From CAZRHR01 sp964599915 (GTDB lineage: Bacteria > Bacteroidota > Bacteroidia > CAIKAF01), in contig CAZRHR010000023.1 in NCBI GenBank assembly GCA_964599915.1, positions 1-33,290 of the forward strand: DNA of 33,290 nt, in the 5' to 3' direction. This document shows positions 8,204 to 15,834 of this stretch, piece by piece (positions within the stretch are counted from its first letter, which is position 1; each line of letters starts with the position of its first letter). Under the pieces are notes generated by a model. The model was given only the letters and a program-made list of their open reading frames with translations. It made no database searches and was not told the DNA's origin. The translations under genes and the position numbers were made by a program.

Positions 8204-8488
8204 TTAACAGCCCAAATCGGTCAAAATATTCTGAGCACCAGCTACCGTAGTTTCGTATTGGGCAGTAAAGCCAGGCTTAATATCGTCGCATAGTGCATTG
8301 TAAGCTGTAGTCATTTCAGTCAACTTGGTGTTGATATCGCTACAGTTTTGAGTGGAAATGGCAGCAGATAATGCTGTTGCAGAGTTGGCAAAATTTAAAC
8401 TGGTCGTTTCGTTGCTGCAAGAGCTTGAACAACCAGTTACTGAAAATGCGCCCATCAATAGACCGGCAGCGAGGATCATGGTTTTCAT
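8204..8488 (-). CDS. Small lipoprotein, function unknown
   Basis: The 94-residue product opens MKTMILAAGLLMGAFSVTGC, a type II signal peptide with a lipobox (VTGC) and lipid-modified Cys20. The mature part has four more cysteines (in SSCSN, QNCSD, ALCDD and at the C-terminal GC) and is otherwise Ser/Thr/Ala-rich and helical. I chose ATG 8488; the frame extends two codons to a TTG, but ATG directly precedes a normal signal peptide. I recognise no named family. Even cysteine number in the mature chain (four beyond the lipidated one) suggests two disulfides in the periplasm or on the surface. It follows gatA by 37 bases and has its own terminator; a 7-of-8 -7 box (TATCTTTA) lies in that gap. Confidence 0.8.
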   Translation of the reverse strand: MKTMILAAGLLMGAFSVTGCSSSCSNETTSLNFANSATALSAAISTQNCSDINTKLTEMTTAYNALCDDIKPGFTAQYETTVAGAQNILTDLGC

Positions 8489-8525
8489 ATGCAAAGTGTT
8501 TGATTAAAGATACTTGAAAATTGAT

Positions 8526-9941
8526 TTAAGCATTGAATTTTTCGCATTGTTCAGCCATGGCAAACAATTTATTTTCTTGTTTTCTGGGACCAAGGAATTG
8601 CAACCCTGCAGGCAACCCCTCATGTGACCCCATCGGAATGGAGATGGCGGGATGTCCGGATAAATTGGCTTGCACCGTGAAAATGTCTTCTAAATACATG
8701 GCTACAGGATCTCCAGATTTTCCTCCAAATGGAAAAGCAAAGCCTGGACTCGTTGGACTCATGATGAAGTCATGGGTGGATAAAATATCGTCGGTTGCCT
8801 TTCGGATGAGTTGGCGCACCTGCTGGCCTCTATGATAATAGGCGTCATAATATCCGGAACTTAATACAAATGTTCCCGTCATGATACGACGTTTTACCTC
8901 TTTTCCAAAACCTTCTGAACGTGATTTTCGGTACGTTTCCTCTAAATTTTTTGGATGTGGCGTTCGATAGCCATAATGGATACCATCAAAACGGGAAAGA
9001 TTAGAGGAGGCCTCTGCGGTAGAAAGTACGTAATAGGTGGGAACTAAATAATCCAGATATGGAAAATCTACGTACGATATGGTATGTCCCATGCCTTCCA
9101 AGGCTTGGATTTGCTTTTTAAATAAAGCCAACACATGGGGGTCAATGGACGGATGATCCATAACCACCCGATACACCGCGATATGCTGCGCTTTTAGCGG
9201 TGTAGCATGATATTTTTCTGGCGCTTCTGCTATGGCCGTCAGGTCTTTTCCATCCGGTCCGGACATGATGTTAGTCAAAAGGGCTGCGTCTTCCACGTTA
9301 TGTGTGATGGGACCTATTTGGTCAAAAGACGAGCCATAAGCAATAAGTCCATACCTAGAAATTCGACCATAGGTGGGTTTAATACCAACGACTCCGCAAA
9401 AAGCGGCGGGTTGTCGGATGCTGCCGCCTGTATCGGAACCTAAAGCTGCTGTGCATAAACCTGCGGCTACGGCTGCGGCAGAACCTCCTGAACTTCCTCC
9501 CGGTACTCGCGTTTCATCCACGGGATTTTTTACCGGTCCATAGGCTGATTGCTCATTGGAAGAACCCATGGCAAACTCATCACAATTTAAGCGGCCAATA
9601 ACAATAACATCTTCTGCCAAAAGCCGAGATAATGCAGTGGCCGTATAAACCGAAGTGAAACCTTCTAATATGCGGGATGAAGCGGAAATCTTGTGTCCTT
9701 CATGAAGGATATTGTCTTTTACGCCTAAAACCAAGCCTGCCAATCTCCCTAAAGGCTGACCGGATTGTTTTTTTTCATCTAAAAGGGCGGCTTTGGACAG
9801 GGCCTCCTCTCGGTAAACTTCTAAAAAAGCATTTAAAGATGCTCTTTTTTCAATCCGTTCTAAATACCAAGATACCAACTGCGTGAAGCTTAGCCCATCG
9901 GCTAAAGCTGCCTGCACCGATGCAAAGCCCGTGATGTTCAT
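8526..9941 (-). CDS. gatA: Asp-tRNA(Asn)/Glu-tRNA(Gln) amidotransferase subunit A
   Basis: GatA is the glutaminase subunit of GatCAB: it releases ammonia from glutamine and channels it to GatB, which amidates Glu-tRNA(Gln) or Asp-tRNA(Asn). The 471-residue length is typical. The amidase-signature catalytic triad is complete: Lys75 in GVKDNI, cis-Ser150 in VPGGSSGGSAA and nucleophile Ser174 in GSDTGGSIRQPAAF. The GatA-specific NCDEFAMGSSNE block is at 119-130. The ATG at 9941 starts 15 bases after the tatA stop, so the two genes are very likely co-transcribed; gatB and gatC are not in the window. The presence of GatCAB implies that the organism makes at least one of Gln-tRNA or Asn-tRNA by the indirect route. 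Confidence 0.96.
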   Translation of the reverse strand: MNITGFASVQAALADGLSFTQLVSWYLERIEKRASLNAFLEVYREEALSKAALLDEKKQSGQPLGRLAGLVLGVKDNILHEGHKISASSRILEGFTSVYTATALSRLLAEDVIVIGRLNCDEFAMGSSNEQSAYGPVKNPVDETRVPGGSSGGSAAAVAAGLCTAALGSDTGGSIRQPAAFCGVVGIKPTYGRISRYGLIAYGSSFDQIGPITHNVEDAALLTNIMSGPDGKDLTAIAEAPEKYHATPLKAQHIAVYRVVMDHPSIDPHVLALFKKQIQALEGMGHTISYVDFPYLDYLVPTYYVLSTAEASSNLSRFDGIHYGYRTPHPKNLEETYRKSRSEGFGKEVKRRIMTGTFVLSSGYYDAYYHRGQQVRQLIRKATDDILSTHDFIMSPTSPGFAFPFGGKSGDPVAMYLEDIFTVQANLSGHPAISIPMGSHEGLPAGLQFLGPRKQENKLFAMAEQCEKFNA

Positions 9942-9956
9942 GAATGGTCCAAAAAA

Positions 9957-10127
9957 TTATTTGGTGTCGCTGCCTTTGTTCTCTTCGTTGTTGCCTTTGA
10001 CCCCGTCTTTAAATTCACGGATGCCTTTCCCAATGCCTTTCATAAGCTCGGGAATCTTTTTTCCACCAAACAAAAGCAGGATGGCTGCTACAATGAGAAT
10101 GATTTCCCAGCCGTTTAATTTGCCCAT
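9957..10127 (-). CDS. tatA: Sec-independent protein translocase subunit TatA
   Basis: The 56-residue protein starts MGKLNGWEIILIVAAILLLF, one transmembrane helix, followed by the TatA/E hinge and amphipathic helix (FGGKKIPELMKGIGKGIREF) and a short charged tail. TatA forms the pore-like oligomer that moves folded proteins with twin-arginine signals across the inner membrane. The motif FGxKKxPEL identifies TatA rather than TatB. The tail is short, as is common in Bacteroidota. It lies directly upstream of gatA in a probable two-gene unit; tatC is not in the window. A near-consensus -7 box (TACCTTTA) lies about 20 bases before the ATG. Confidence 0.95.
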   Translation of the reverse strand: MGKLNGWEIILIVAAILLLFGGKKIPELMKGIGKGIREFKDGVKGNNEENKGSDTK

Positions 10128-10238
10128 AAGTTCAAAATTCTGTGGTAAAGGTAGGAATATTTTTACGTGAACCCACAGCCTCTACAAGGCTCGACGCCCT
10201 CGTTTACGTGGCATGATTGGGGCCTGCCGAAATCAAAG

Positions 10239-11909
10239 TTAAAAGGAGGTCATCAAGGAAAAAGTTAAACCTGTAGCAGCCGGTACCGGACGGCAAACGC
10301 CTCCAATACACACGATGCCTTCTCTCTGGCGGCCATAACCCAACATGAGCCTCGTAGTTCCCAAATTTACTCCGGCATTTACGGTTAAATAATGAATGCG
10401 ATAGGCTTCAACCGGATTTCCAATGGCATACTGGTCCATAATGGAGAAGAAATATCGAGGTGAAATGGTGTATTCCATCAACGCCATGGCCCAACTTCCA
10501 TTGACACGGTCCCCTATGTGGTTCAATTCCTGTGGGGTAAACATGCCCTGAACCTCAAATCGTAGGGTATGACTTTTGTTGATTTTCCACGACACATCTG
10601 CTACACCAATATGGGCCCCGATTTCTCTAGGCGTTGTACCCAAACCCTGTACCAAGTTGCGGTCCAACCATAAATACATGTACATCAGGGTGAATTTTAC
10701 ACTTTTGCTCAACTTTTGGGTAAGTTCCACATTGAAATCCATATACAAAGGCTTGCCAACGCCAAGTAGGGAAGAGGTATAACCCATGCGATCTCCCGTT
10801 AAAGTGGTATCTAAAGCAGTTACACGGGAAAAATTGAGCTGAATGAGGGTGGGATACTTTCCTTTAAACCATTTTGGTGTGGTGTAATTGATGTCTGCCT
10901 GAAACCCGAGCTCTCCATTGTTTTGCACCGCATAAGGATAGACGGTAGCGGGAAGTGCGTAGGTATGCTGTTTATTCAGCATGGGTATAAAATTCATGAG
11001 CAATACATTGCCCGTCTCGTTTCGGTCTGAGCGGAAATCCATATTTTCTACTCGCTTGGCTTGTAAGCTGATGCCAAGTCCTTTGGTACTATAACTGCCG
11101 GAAAAGTAAAAAGCAGAACCTTCCCTATAGATAAATTTGTTGGTTAGGTTCGGGTCATTGATTTTTCTGGCATACTCCATGTTAAACCGAAATTTGCCAA
11201 TGCCAAGGTTCGTACGACCTGAAAACGCACCCACATTCAACGGAATGTCCAACAATTGGGAAGGATTGTCGGGGTTTGGAATTTCTTGGTTGCCCTGATA
11301 TCTGCTCACAAAACTTCCTCCCAAAACCCAACGCAATTTACCCCATTTGGCTTTGGGAAAAAGGGCATTGAAATTGGCTTCTCCATCGAAGCCTTTGATA
11401 ACTCCGGCGCTGTAATTCCAAAAATACCTTTGTTTTCCGAGCAGTCCAGTCAATAACAAACCGGCTTTAGGGGTCACTTTTACCCGTAACCCATCAATGG
11501 CGTTGTCAAATCCTAGGGCGCGTTCTTCGTAAGAGCGCAGGATGAGTCCATTGCCAAACTGTTCATAGAAATGGCCAGCCGTTACATCTAAAAAATTGTT
11601 TTTATAGCCTGCATAACGGAAGGGAATGCCTTGTCCCTCGAACCGGTTGTCAAATCCCAAAAGTGGCTTGGGCAAATAAGCTTCATATCTGGCGCCGGCA
11701 TAAAAATTGCCATTGGTGTACACCAAATTTAAAAACGCATTCATCCGGAATTTTTCAGGTACCTCCGGCGAACCAATCAGTGTGTCTCTTTGGTAATACT
11801 GGGCGTCTATGCCAATGTTTCCATGAATTTGTCCTCCCCCGGGATCAAAAACCTGTCCCTGTAAGGACGAGATCAGGGCAAAGGCCAGAAATAGGGGGAA
11901 CCAACGCAT
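10239..11909 (-). CDS. DUF6029-like outer-membrane beta-barrel protein
   Basis: The 556-residue protein has a signal peptide (MRWFPLFLAFALISSLQG, cut before QV) and then a long run of alternating strands with aromatic ends and short turns, finishing with Phe (TFSLMTSF). That is the layout of an outer-membrane beta-barrel. The block HFYEQFGNGLILRSYEERAL with the following GFDNAIDG resembles the family I know as DUF6029, restricted largely to Bacteroidota; this naming is from memory. The function of that family is not established. It starts 28 bases after the TlpA-type gene stop, so the two are likely co-transcribed. Two close cysteines near the C-terminus (VCIGGVCRP) could form a disulfide, which would fit a thiol-redox neighbour, but that link is a guess. 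Confidence 0.75.
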   Translation of the reverse strand: MRWFPLFLAFALISSLQGQVFDPGGGQIHGNIGIDAQYYQRDTLIGSPEVPEKFRMNAFLNLVYTNGNFYAGARYEAYLPKPLLGFDNRFEGQGIPFRYAGYKNNFLDVTAGHFYEQFGNGLILRSYEERALGFDNAIDGLRVKVTPKAGLLLTGLLGKQRYFWNYSAGVIKGFDGEANFNALFPKAKWGKLRWVLGGSFVSRYQGNQEIPNPDNPSQLLDIPLNVGAFSGRTNLGIGKFRFNMEYARKINDPNLTNKFIYREGSAFYFSGSYSTKGLGISLQAKRVENMDFRSDRNETGNVLLMNFIPMLNKQHTYALPATVYPYAVQNNGELGFQADINYTTPKWFKGKYPTLIQLNFSRVTALDTTLTGDRMGYTSSLLGVGKPLYMDFNVELTQKLSKSVKFTLMYMYLWLDRNLVQGLGTTPREIGAHIGVADVSWKINKSHTLRFEVQGMFTPQELNHIGDRVNGSWAMALMEYTISPRYFFSIMDQYAIGNPVEAYRIHYLTVNAGVNLGTTRLMLGYGRQREGIVCIGGVCRPVPAATGLTFSLMTSF

Positions 11910-11937
11910 GTGAAAATGGAATTAATCGGAAAATGAA

Positions 11938-12441
11938 TTACTCGATGGGTTGTCCTGACGCAAGTTTGCGGACCAAAGCAAACAATTTTTGCTCGTCCCC
12001 CGGTGTGTAAGTATTGTGTTGCCATACAATCTTTCCGTTTCCATCAATTAAAAAAGTATGAGGTACGGTATTCACGGAAAGGGCGCGTTTAAAATTGCCA
12101 TTGGGGTCGCAATACACGTCATATTCCCATTTCCGGCTATTGACAAACGGTGCTACTTTGGCTACATTTCTGATGTCATCAATGGAAACAGCCACAAGTT
12201 TTACGCCGGTCTCTTCCACAAGTTCTTCATATTCCTCATGAATGGCCGTCAACTCCATGATGCAGGGTTTGCACCAAGTGGCCCAGAAAGAAATAATCAT
12301 GGGTTTTCCATTGTTCTGAAAGGTGGCCGTATTGATGGTGGCGCCTTCCAGCGTTTGAATGTCGGCTGCGGGAATAGCGCTGTATTGTTGCGCGAACAAA
12401 GGAAATGCGACCAAAAGAAAAAGATAGACGATGGCTTTCAT
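11938..12441 (-). CDS. TlpA-type periplasmic thioredoxin-fold protein
   Basis: The 167-residue protein has a signal peptide (MKAIVYLFLLVAFPLFA) and a thioredoxin-fold domain with the active site WATWCKPC (Cys57 and Cys60). Family members of the TlpA/ResA/AhpC-TSA type reduce disulfides in the periplasm, for example on apocytochromes or metalloproteins. The strand PMIISFWATWC, the cis-Pro region (NTVPHTFLID) and the last strand (KIVWQH) are all present, so the fold looks complete. It lies 71 bases after the Crp/Fnr gene and 28 bases before the barrel-protein gene. A 7-of-8 -7 box (TATCTTCG) ends six bases before the ATG, so it may have its own start. Substrate unknown. Confidence 0.9.
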   Translation of the reverse strand: MKAIVYLFLLVAFPLFAQQYSAIPAADIQTLEGATINTATFQNNGKPMIISFWATWCKPCIMELTAIHEEYEELVEETGVKLVAVSIDDIRNVAKVAPFVNSRKWEYDVYCDPNGNFKRALSVNTVPHTFLIDGNGKIVWQHNTYTPGDEQKLFALVRKLASGQPIE

Positions 12442-12512
12442 ATAAATCGAAGATATAAAAAATAAAGAAAAACTTACCTGTGTCTATCTTCAATACCTAT
12501 GCCAGAAAAGCC

Positions 12513-13148
12513 CTAGGCGCCTAACCATTCCACTTGGTTTCTACCAAGTTTTAGCTTGCCATCGTTTTCCATGGCTTTTAAAAGCCGTGAAACTACTTCT
12601 CTCCGCGTTCCGAGCTCTTGTGCCAATTGCTGGTGCGTAATGTCTAGTATCCTGCTGTTTTTGGCTTGGGCCAATTGTTGCAAATGTCGCTCAAGCCGTT
12701 CATCCATATGGCTAAAAGCGATGGAATCAACCGTATCCAGTAATTCTTCAAATTTATCCTGATAGGCTTGTAAAACAAACTTGTACCAACTTGGATATTT
12801 CTTTACCCATTCATCCATTTTTTCAATGGGCAAGGCCAAAATGGAAGTGGGTTCCATGGCTACAGCTCGGATTTTGGATTTTCTGGCGCCGGTGGCACAG
12901 ATGAGAGAACTTGCGCAAGCTTCACCTGGTTCCAGATAATAGAGAAGCAACTCGTGGTCGTCATTGTCGTCCCGGAACACTTTTACCATGCCTTGGGTTA
13001 CCACCGGAATGTCTCGAATAGGTAACCCTACATCCATGATCATTTCTCCTTCTGGAACGTGGTGGATGCGTCCAAACTGCTCAAACTCCTCAAGAAGCCC
13101 AATTTCAAGACCGGGAAACATGCGCCTTAGGGTGTCCAGATTTTCCAT
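12513..13148 (-). CDS. Crp/Fnr-family transcriptional regulator
   Basis: The 211-residue protein has an N-terminal cyclic-nucleotide-binding-like beta-roll (about 20-115), a long dimerisation helix (about 120-160) and a C-terminal winged helix-turn-helix (ITHQQLAQELGTRREVVSRL, 170-189). Two cysteines (Cys78 and Cys84 in ACASSLICAT) sit where the roll's ligand-contact segment lies; many Bacteroidota members have cysteines there, but there is no N-terminal Fnr-type Fe-S cluster motif. The cAMP-contact RxS motif of Crp is not evident, so the ligand may differ or be absent. The start is six bases past the stop of the AtpI-like gene, hence co-transcription. Its targets cannot be read from sequence. 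Confidence 0.9.
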   Translation of the reverse strand: MENLDTLRRMFPGLEIGLLEEFEQFGRIHHVPEGEMIMDVGLPIRDIPVVTQGMVKVFRDDNDDHELLLYYLEPGEACASSLICATGARKSKIRAVAMEPTSILALPIEKMDEWVKKYPSWYKFVLQAYQDKFEELLDTVDSIAFSHMDERLERHLQQLAQAKNSRILDITHQQLAQELGTRREVVSRLLKAMENDGKLKLGRNQVEWLGA

Positions 13149-13154
13149 TTTGGA

Positions 13155-13517
13155 TTATTTTTTACGCATCCATTGAAGATACAACAGTTCAAAGGTGGTA
13201 TATACCAAATAGCAAACAAAGAAGGTCAATACAAACGGAAGGTTAATGGGTTGTACCAAAAAATGTACGAGGGCCAAAAACACCAAATAGGCAAACATTT
13301 TAAAGGCCATGGCGCCGAGAAAATGGGTCTGAAATTTGTTTGGGTTGGCCGTTACGGCTCTTATCAATAAAAAATGACTGAGACCTGTAATAAAATAGAA
13401 GGCCGCAATAACCAAGAATCCATGCGGAGGCACCACAGTGGGAAGACTAAAAAATAGCAATAGCAATAATCCGGTGATTCCGGTTAGGCCAAGGAAATAT
13501 CCGTATTTCTGTTTCAT
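13155..13517 (-). CDS. Four-helix membrane protein, AtpI-like position (unnamed)
   Basis: The 120-residue protein has four hydrophobic segments (about 8-26, 33-51, 67-86 and 92-112) and basic ends (MKQKYG, WMRKK). Proteins of this size and topology lie between atpZ/atpI and atpB in many Bacteroidota; they are annotated as hypothetical or DUF6168-like and are thought to resemble ATP synthase subunit I. That assignment rests on topology and neighbours, not on a motif. The gene follows atpZ/atpI after 40 bases and has a consensus -7 box (TACCTTTG, 13530-13523) five bases before its ATG. The next gene is a Crp/Fnr regulator rather than atpB. Confidence 0.7.
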   Translation of the reverse strand: MKQKYGYFLGLTGITGLLLLLFFSLPTVVPPHGFLVIAAFYFITGLSHFLLIRAVTANPNKFQTHFLGAMAFKMFAYLVFLALVHFLVQPINLPFVLTFFVCYLVYTTFELLYLQWMRKK

Positions 13518-13522
13518 CGACG

Positions 13523-13530
13523 CAAAGGTA
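13523..13530 (-). promoter_or_regulatory. -7 box before the AtpI-like membrane protein
   Basis: TACCTTTG on the minus strand (13530-13523) is a full match to TAnnTTTG and lies five bases upstream of the ATG at 13517. No good TTG is found at the proper distance (a TTTC lies about 21 bases upstream), so support is from one box only. Confidence 0.4.
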
Positions 13531-13557
13531 AGGGTTTAGGGGCGAATTAGGGAAAGC

Positions 13558-13752
13558 TCACTTCTTTTTGGGTGGTTTCAACAGGACTTTCAATACAAGC
13601 CCAAGTCCTGCCAGTGTCCCTACAAGCGCGCCGCCCACAGCCCAACCTGAGGCTTCTGTTTGATTTTCCAACCATTTTCCCGCCAATAATCCTAGTAAAA
13701 TGCTGGCCAGCAACTGAAATCCCAGACTTGACCATTTGAGCCACTCATGCAT
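13558..13752 (-). CDS. AtpZ/AtpI-family protein (F-type ATP synthase accessory)
   Basis: From ATG 13752 the product is 64 residues: MHEWLKWSSLGFQLLASILL, a Gly-containing first helix (GLLAGKWLE), then a second helix (AVGGALVGTLAGLGLVLKVL) and a basic tail. The two-helix hairpin with GxxxG-like packing is the AtpZ/AtpI pattern, implicated in c-ring assembly and Mg or Ca transport with subunit I. The frame is open 13 codons further upstream, but those codons lie in the bactofilin gene and the ATG at 13752 overlaps the bactofilin stop by eight bases, a normal translational coupling. The structural genes of the synthase do not follow. Confidence 0.8.
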   Translation of the reverse strand: MHEWLKWSSLGFQLLASILLGLLAGKWLENQTEASGWAVGGALVGTLAGLGLVLKVLLKPPKKK

Positions 13753-14116
13753 GTTGGGGCGCTTCGGGGCCGGACATCCGGCATCTTCCATTCAAGGTGG
13801 CCCCTTCTTCCATTCCCAAAGAGGACGTGGTTAAATCTCCTTCTACAATCCCTGTAGCCTTAATGAGGGTTTGTTCTTTCACCGTGACATTCCCTACGAT
13901 TTTTCCCATCACATCGGCTTGGTTACAAAATACATGGCCTTCTACCATTCCTTTTGGGCCAACAACTACTTTCCCTCCGGCATGTACTTCACCAACTACT
14001 GTTCCGTCGATGCGAATGTTACCTTCACAATGAATGTTTCCTTCGATGCGGGTCCCTTCATTCATTTGGTTGGGAACCGACACCTCCGCGCGGGAAGCCT
14101 GCATTTTTTTTAACAT
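13745..14116 (-). CDS. Bactofilin (polymer-forming cytoskeletal protein)
   Basis: The 123-residue protein consists of one right-handed beta-helix domain, seen as repeated short strands with Gly and hydrophobic spacing (GTRIEGNIHCEGNIRIDGTV, then GEVHAGGKVVVGPKGMVEGH, and so on) at about residues 20-110, with short disordered ends. Bactofilins form filaments without nucleotide and organise cell-envelope processes. The family size and the opening phrase (T.IEGNI...GN.RIDG) fit well. The stop overlaps the start of the AtpZ/AtpI gene by eight bases. It begins 54 bases after the ABC-F gene ends. A weak -7 box (TAATTTTA) lies about 20 bases before the ATG. Confidence 0.93.
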   Translation of the reverse strand: MLKKMQASRAEVSVPNQMNEGTRIEGNIHCEGNIRIDGTVVGEVHAGGKVVVGPKGMVEGHVFCNQADVMGKIVGNVTVKEQTLIKATGIVEGDLTTSSLGMEEGATLNGRCRMSGPEAPQHA

Positions 14117-14170
14117 GGGGACAAGGTCTTTGCCCTAAAATTAGTCTTTTACCGGGAAAATTGACCCTGT

Positions 14171-15784
14171 TTACTCATATAAAGCCTTGCGCGCTTCTTT
14201 CACCCGCTCGTCACGGATATAGTCGTCGTAGCTCATCTCTTTGTCAATCATTCCATTGGGTCCGATTTCTATGATTCTATTGGCCAGCGACTGGATAAAC
14301 TCATGGTCATGGGTGGTAAACATCACCGTGCCATTGAAATTCTTTAATCCGTTGTTGAAAGAGGTAATGCTTTCTAAGTCTAGGTGGTTGGTGGGCTCAT
14401 CCAACAACAAAAAGTTCGGATTTTGCAGCATGATTTTAGAAAGCATACACCGTACTTTTTCACCTCCTGAAAGCACTTTGGCACTTTTTAAAGACTCTTC
14501 TCCGGAGAAAAGCATCCGTCCTAAAAATCCGCGGATATACGTTTCGTCTTTTTCTTTGGAATACTGACGGAGCCAGTCCACCAAGGGTAAATCTTTTTCA
14601 AAATAGGCGCTGTTGTCGTTTGGAAGGTACGCTTGGGTTATGGTTATGCCCCATTCTACGGAACCGCTGTCTGCTTTTTTCTCTCCCATAAGGGTTTGAT
14701 ACAGAACAGTTGGGGCGAGGGCTTCTTTGGAAAGAACGGCTATTTTATCGCCTCGTTTAATGGTGAAATGCAAGTTGTTGAGGATGTTACGCCCATCTTC
14801 TTTCACCGTAAGTCCTTCTACACGAAGTAGCTGGTCCCCGGCTTCGCGCTCCGGATTAAACAATATGGCAGGATACCTTCTGGAGGAAGGCTTGATGTCT
14901 TCAATGTTGATTTTTTCCAGCAGCTTTTTCCGGCTAGTAGCCTGTCTGGATTTGGAGGCATTGGCGCTAAACCGGGCAATAAAGTCCTGTAACTCTTTTC
15001 GCTTGTCCTCTGATTTCTTGTTTTGTTGCTGTCTTTGACGGGCCGCCAATTGGCTCGACTCGTACCAAAACGTATAGTTTCCGGTGAAAAGTTGCACTTT
15101 TTGGAAATCAATGTCCACCACATGGGTACATACGGTGTCCAAAAAGTGTCTGTCGTGAGAAACCACAATCACGGTATTGGGAAAATCCATGAGAAAATCT
15201 TCCAACCACATGACGGTTTCTACGTCCAAGTCGTTCGTGGGCTCATCAAGAAGGAGAATGTCCGGATTGCCAAACAATGCCTGTGCCAACAGCACCCGTA
15301 CTTTTTCATTTCCGGCTAAATCTTTCATGAGCATATGGTGGCGATCCTCGGTAATCCCAAGACCGCTCAACATGTTGGCGGCATCACTTTCGGCATTCCA
15401 CCCTTCCATTTCGGCAAATTCTGCTTCTAAATCGGCGGCACGCAATCCGTCTTCTTCAGAAAAATCCGGCTTGGCATAAAGGGCGTCTTTTTCGGAAATG
15501 ATTTCATACAACCGCTTGTGTCCCATGATCACGGTTTGCATCACCGTAAACTCATCAAACTCAAAGTGGTTTTGTTTCAAAACGGCCATGCGTGCGCCGG
15601 GCTGCATGTTTACTGCACCTGTAGTGGGATCTTGAAGGCCGGATAAAATTTTAAGAAAAGTAGATTTTCCTGCCCCGTTGGCCCCAATGACGCCGTAGCA
15701 ATTGCCGGGGGTAAACGTTAGGTTTACTTCATCAAATAAAACCCTTTTACCAAATTGAAGGGAGACGTTTTGAACAAAAAGCAT
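14171..15784 (-). CDS. ABC-F family ATPase, YbiT/YkpA-like
   Basis: The 537-residue cytoplasmic protein has two ATP-binding domains joined by a charged linker (about 240-300, QQQNKKSEDKRKEL) and no membrane segments, the ABC-F layout of ribosome-associated factors. Domain 1 has Walker A GANGAGKST (34-42), Walker B ILLLDEPTNDLD and the switch His in SHDRHF; its signature is altered (LAGNEKVRV instead of LSGGE). Domain 2 has a clear LSGGEKVRC, LLLDEPTNHLD and THDHEF, but where Walker A should be it has AVLSKEALAPTVL. The missing second P-loop also occurs in YkpA-like relatives as I remember them, so I take it as a subfamily trait. The phrase FTGNYTFWYESSQLA also points to that subfamily. Resistance function is not indicated. 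Confidence 0.92.
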   Translation of the reverse strand: MLFVQNVSLQFGKRVLFDEVNLTFTPGNCYGVIGANGAGKSTFLKILSGLQDPTTGAVNMQPGARMAVLKQNHFEFDEFTVMQTVIMGHKRLYEIISEKDALYAKPDFSEEDGLRAADLEAEFAEMEGWNAESDAANMLSGLGITEDRHHMLMKDLAGNEKVRVLLAQALFGNPDILLLDEPTNDLDVETVMWLEDFLMDFPNTVIVVSHDRHFLDTVCTHVVDIDFQKVQLFTGNYTFWYESSQLAARQRQQQNKKSEDKRKELQDFIARFSANASKSRQATSRKKLLEKINIEDIKPSSRRYPAILFNPEREAGDQLLRVEGLTVKEDGRNILNNLHFTIKRGDKIAVLSKEALAPTVLYQTLMGEKKADSGSVEWGITITQAYLPNDNSAYFEKDLPLVDWLRQYSKEKDETYIRGFLGRMLFSGEESLKSAKVLSGGEKVRCMLSKIMLQNPNFLLLDEPTNHLDLESITSFNNGLKNFNGTVMFTTHDHEFIQSLANRIIEIGPNGMIDKEMSYDDYIRDERVKEARKALYE

Positions 15785-15804
15785 GCGAATTCACGTTGAA
15801 GGCC

Positions 15805-15812
15805 CAAAGGTA
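15805..15812 (-). promoter_or_regulatory. -7 box of the ABC-F gene
   Basis: TACCTTTG on the minus strand (15812-15805), 20 bases before the ATG at 15784. No TTG is seen at 17-23 bases upstream, so only the -7 box supports the call. Confidence 0.4.
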
Positions 15813-15834
15813 GGCTTTTCCCCGATATGAGGGA

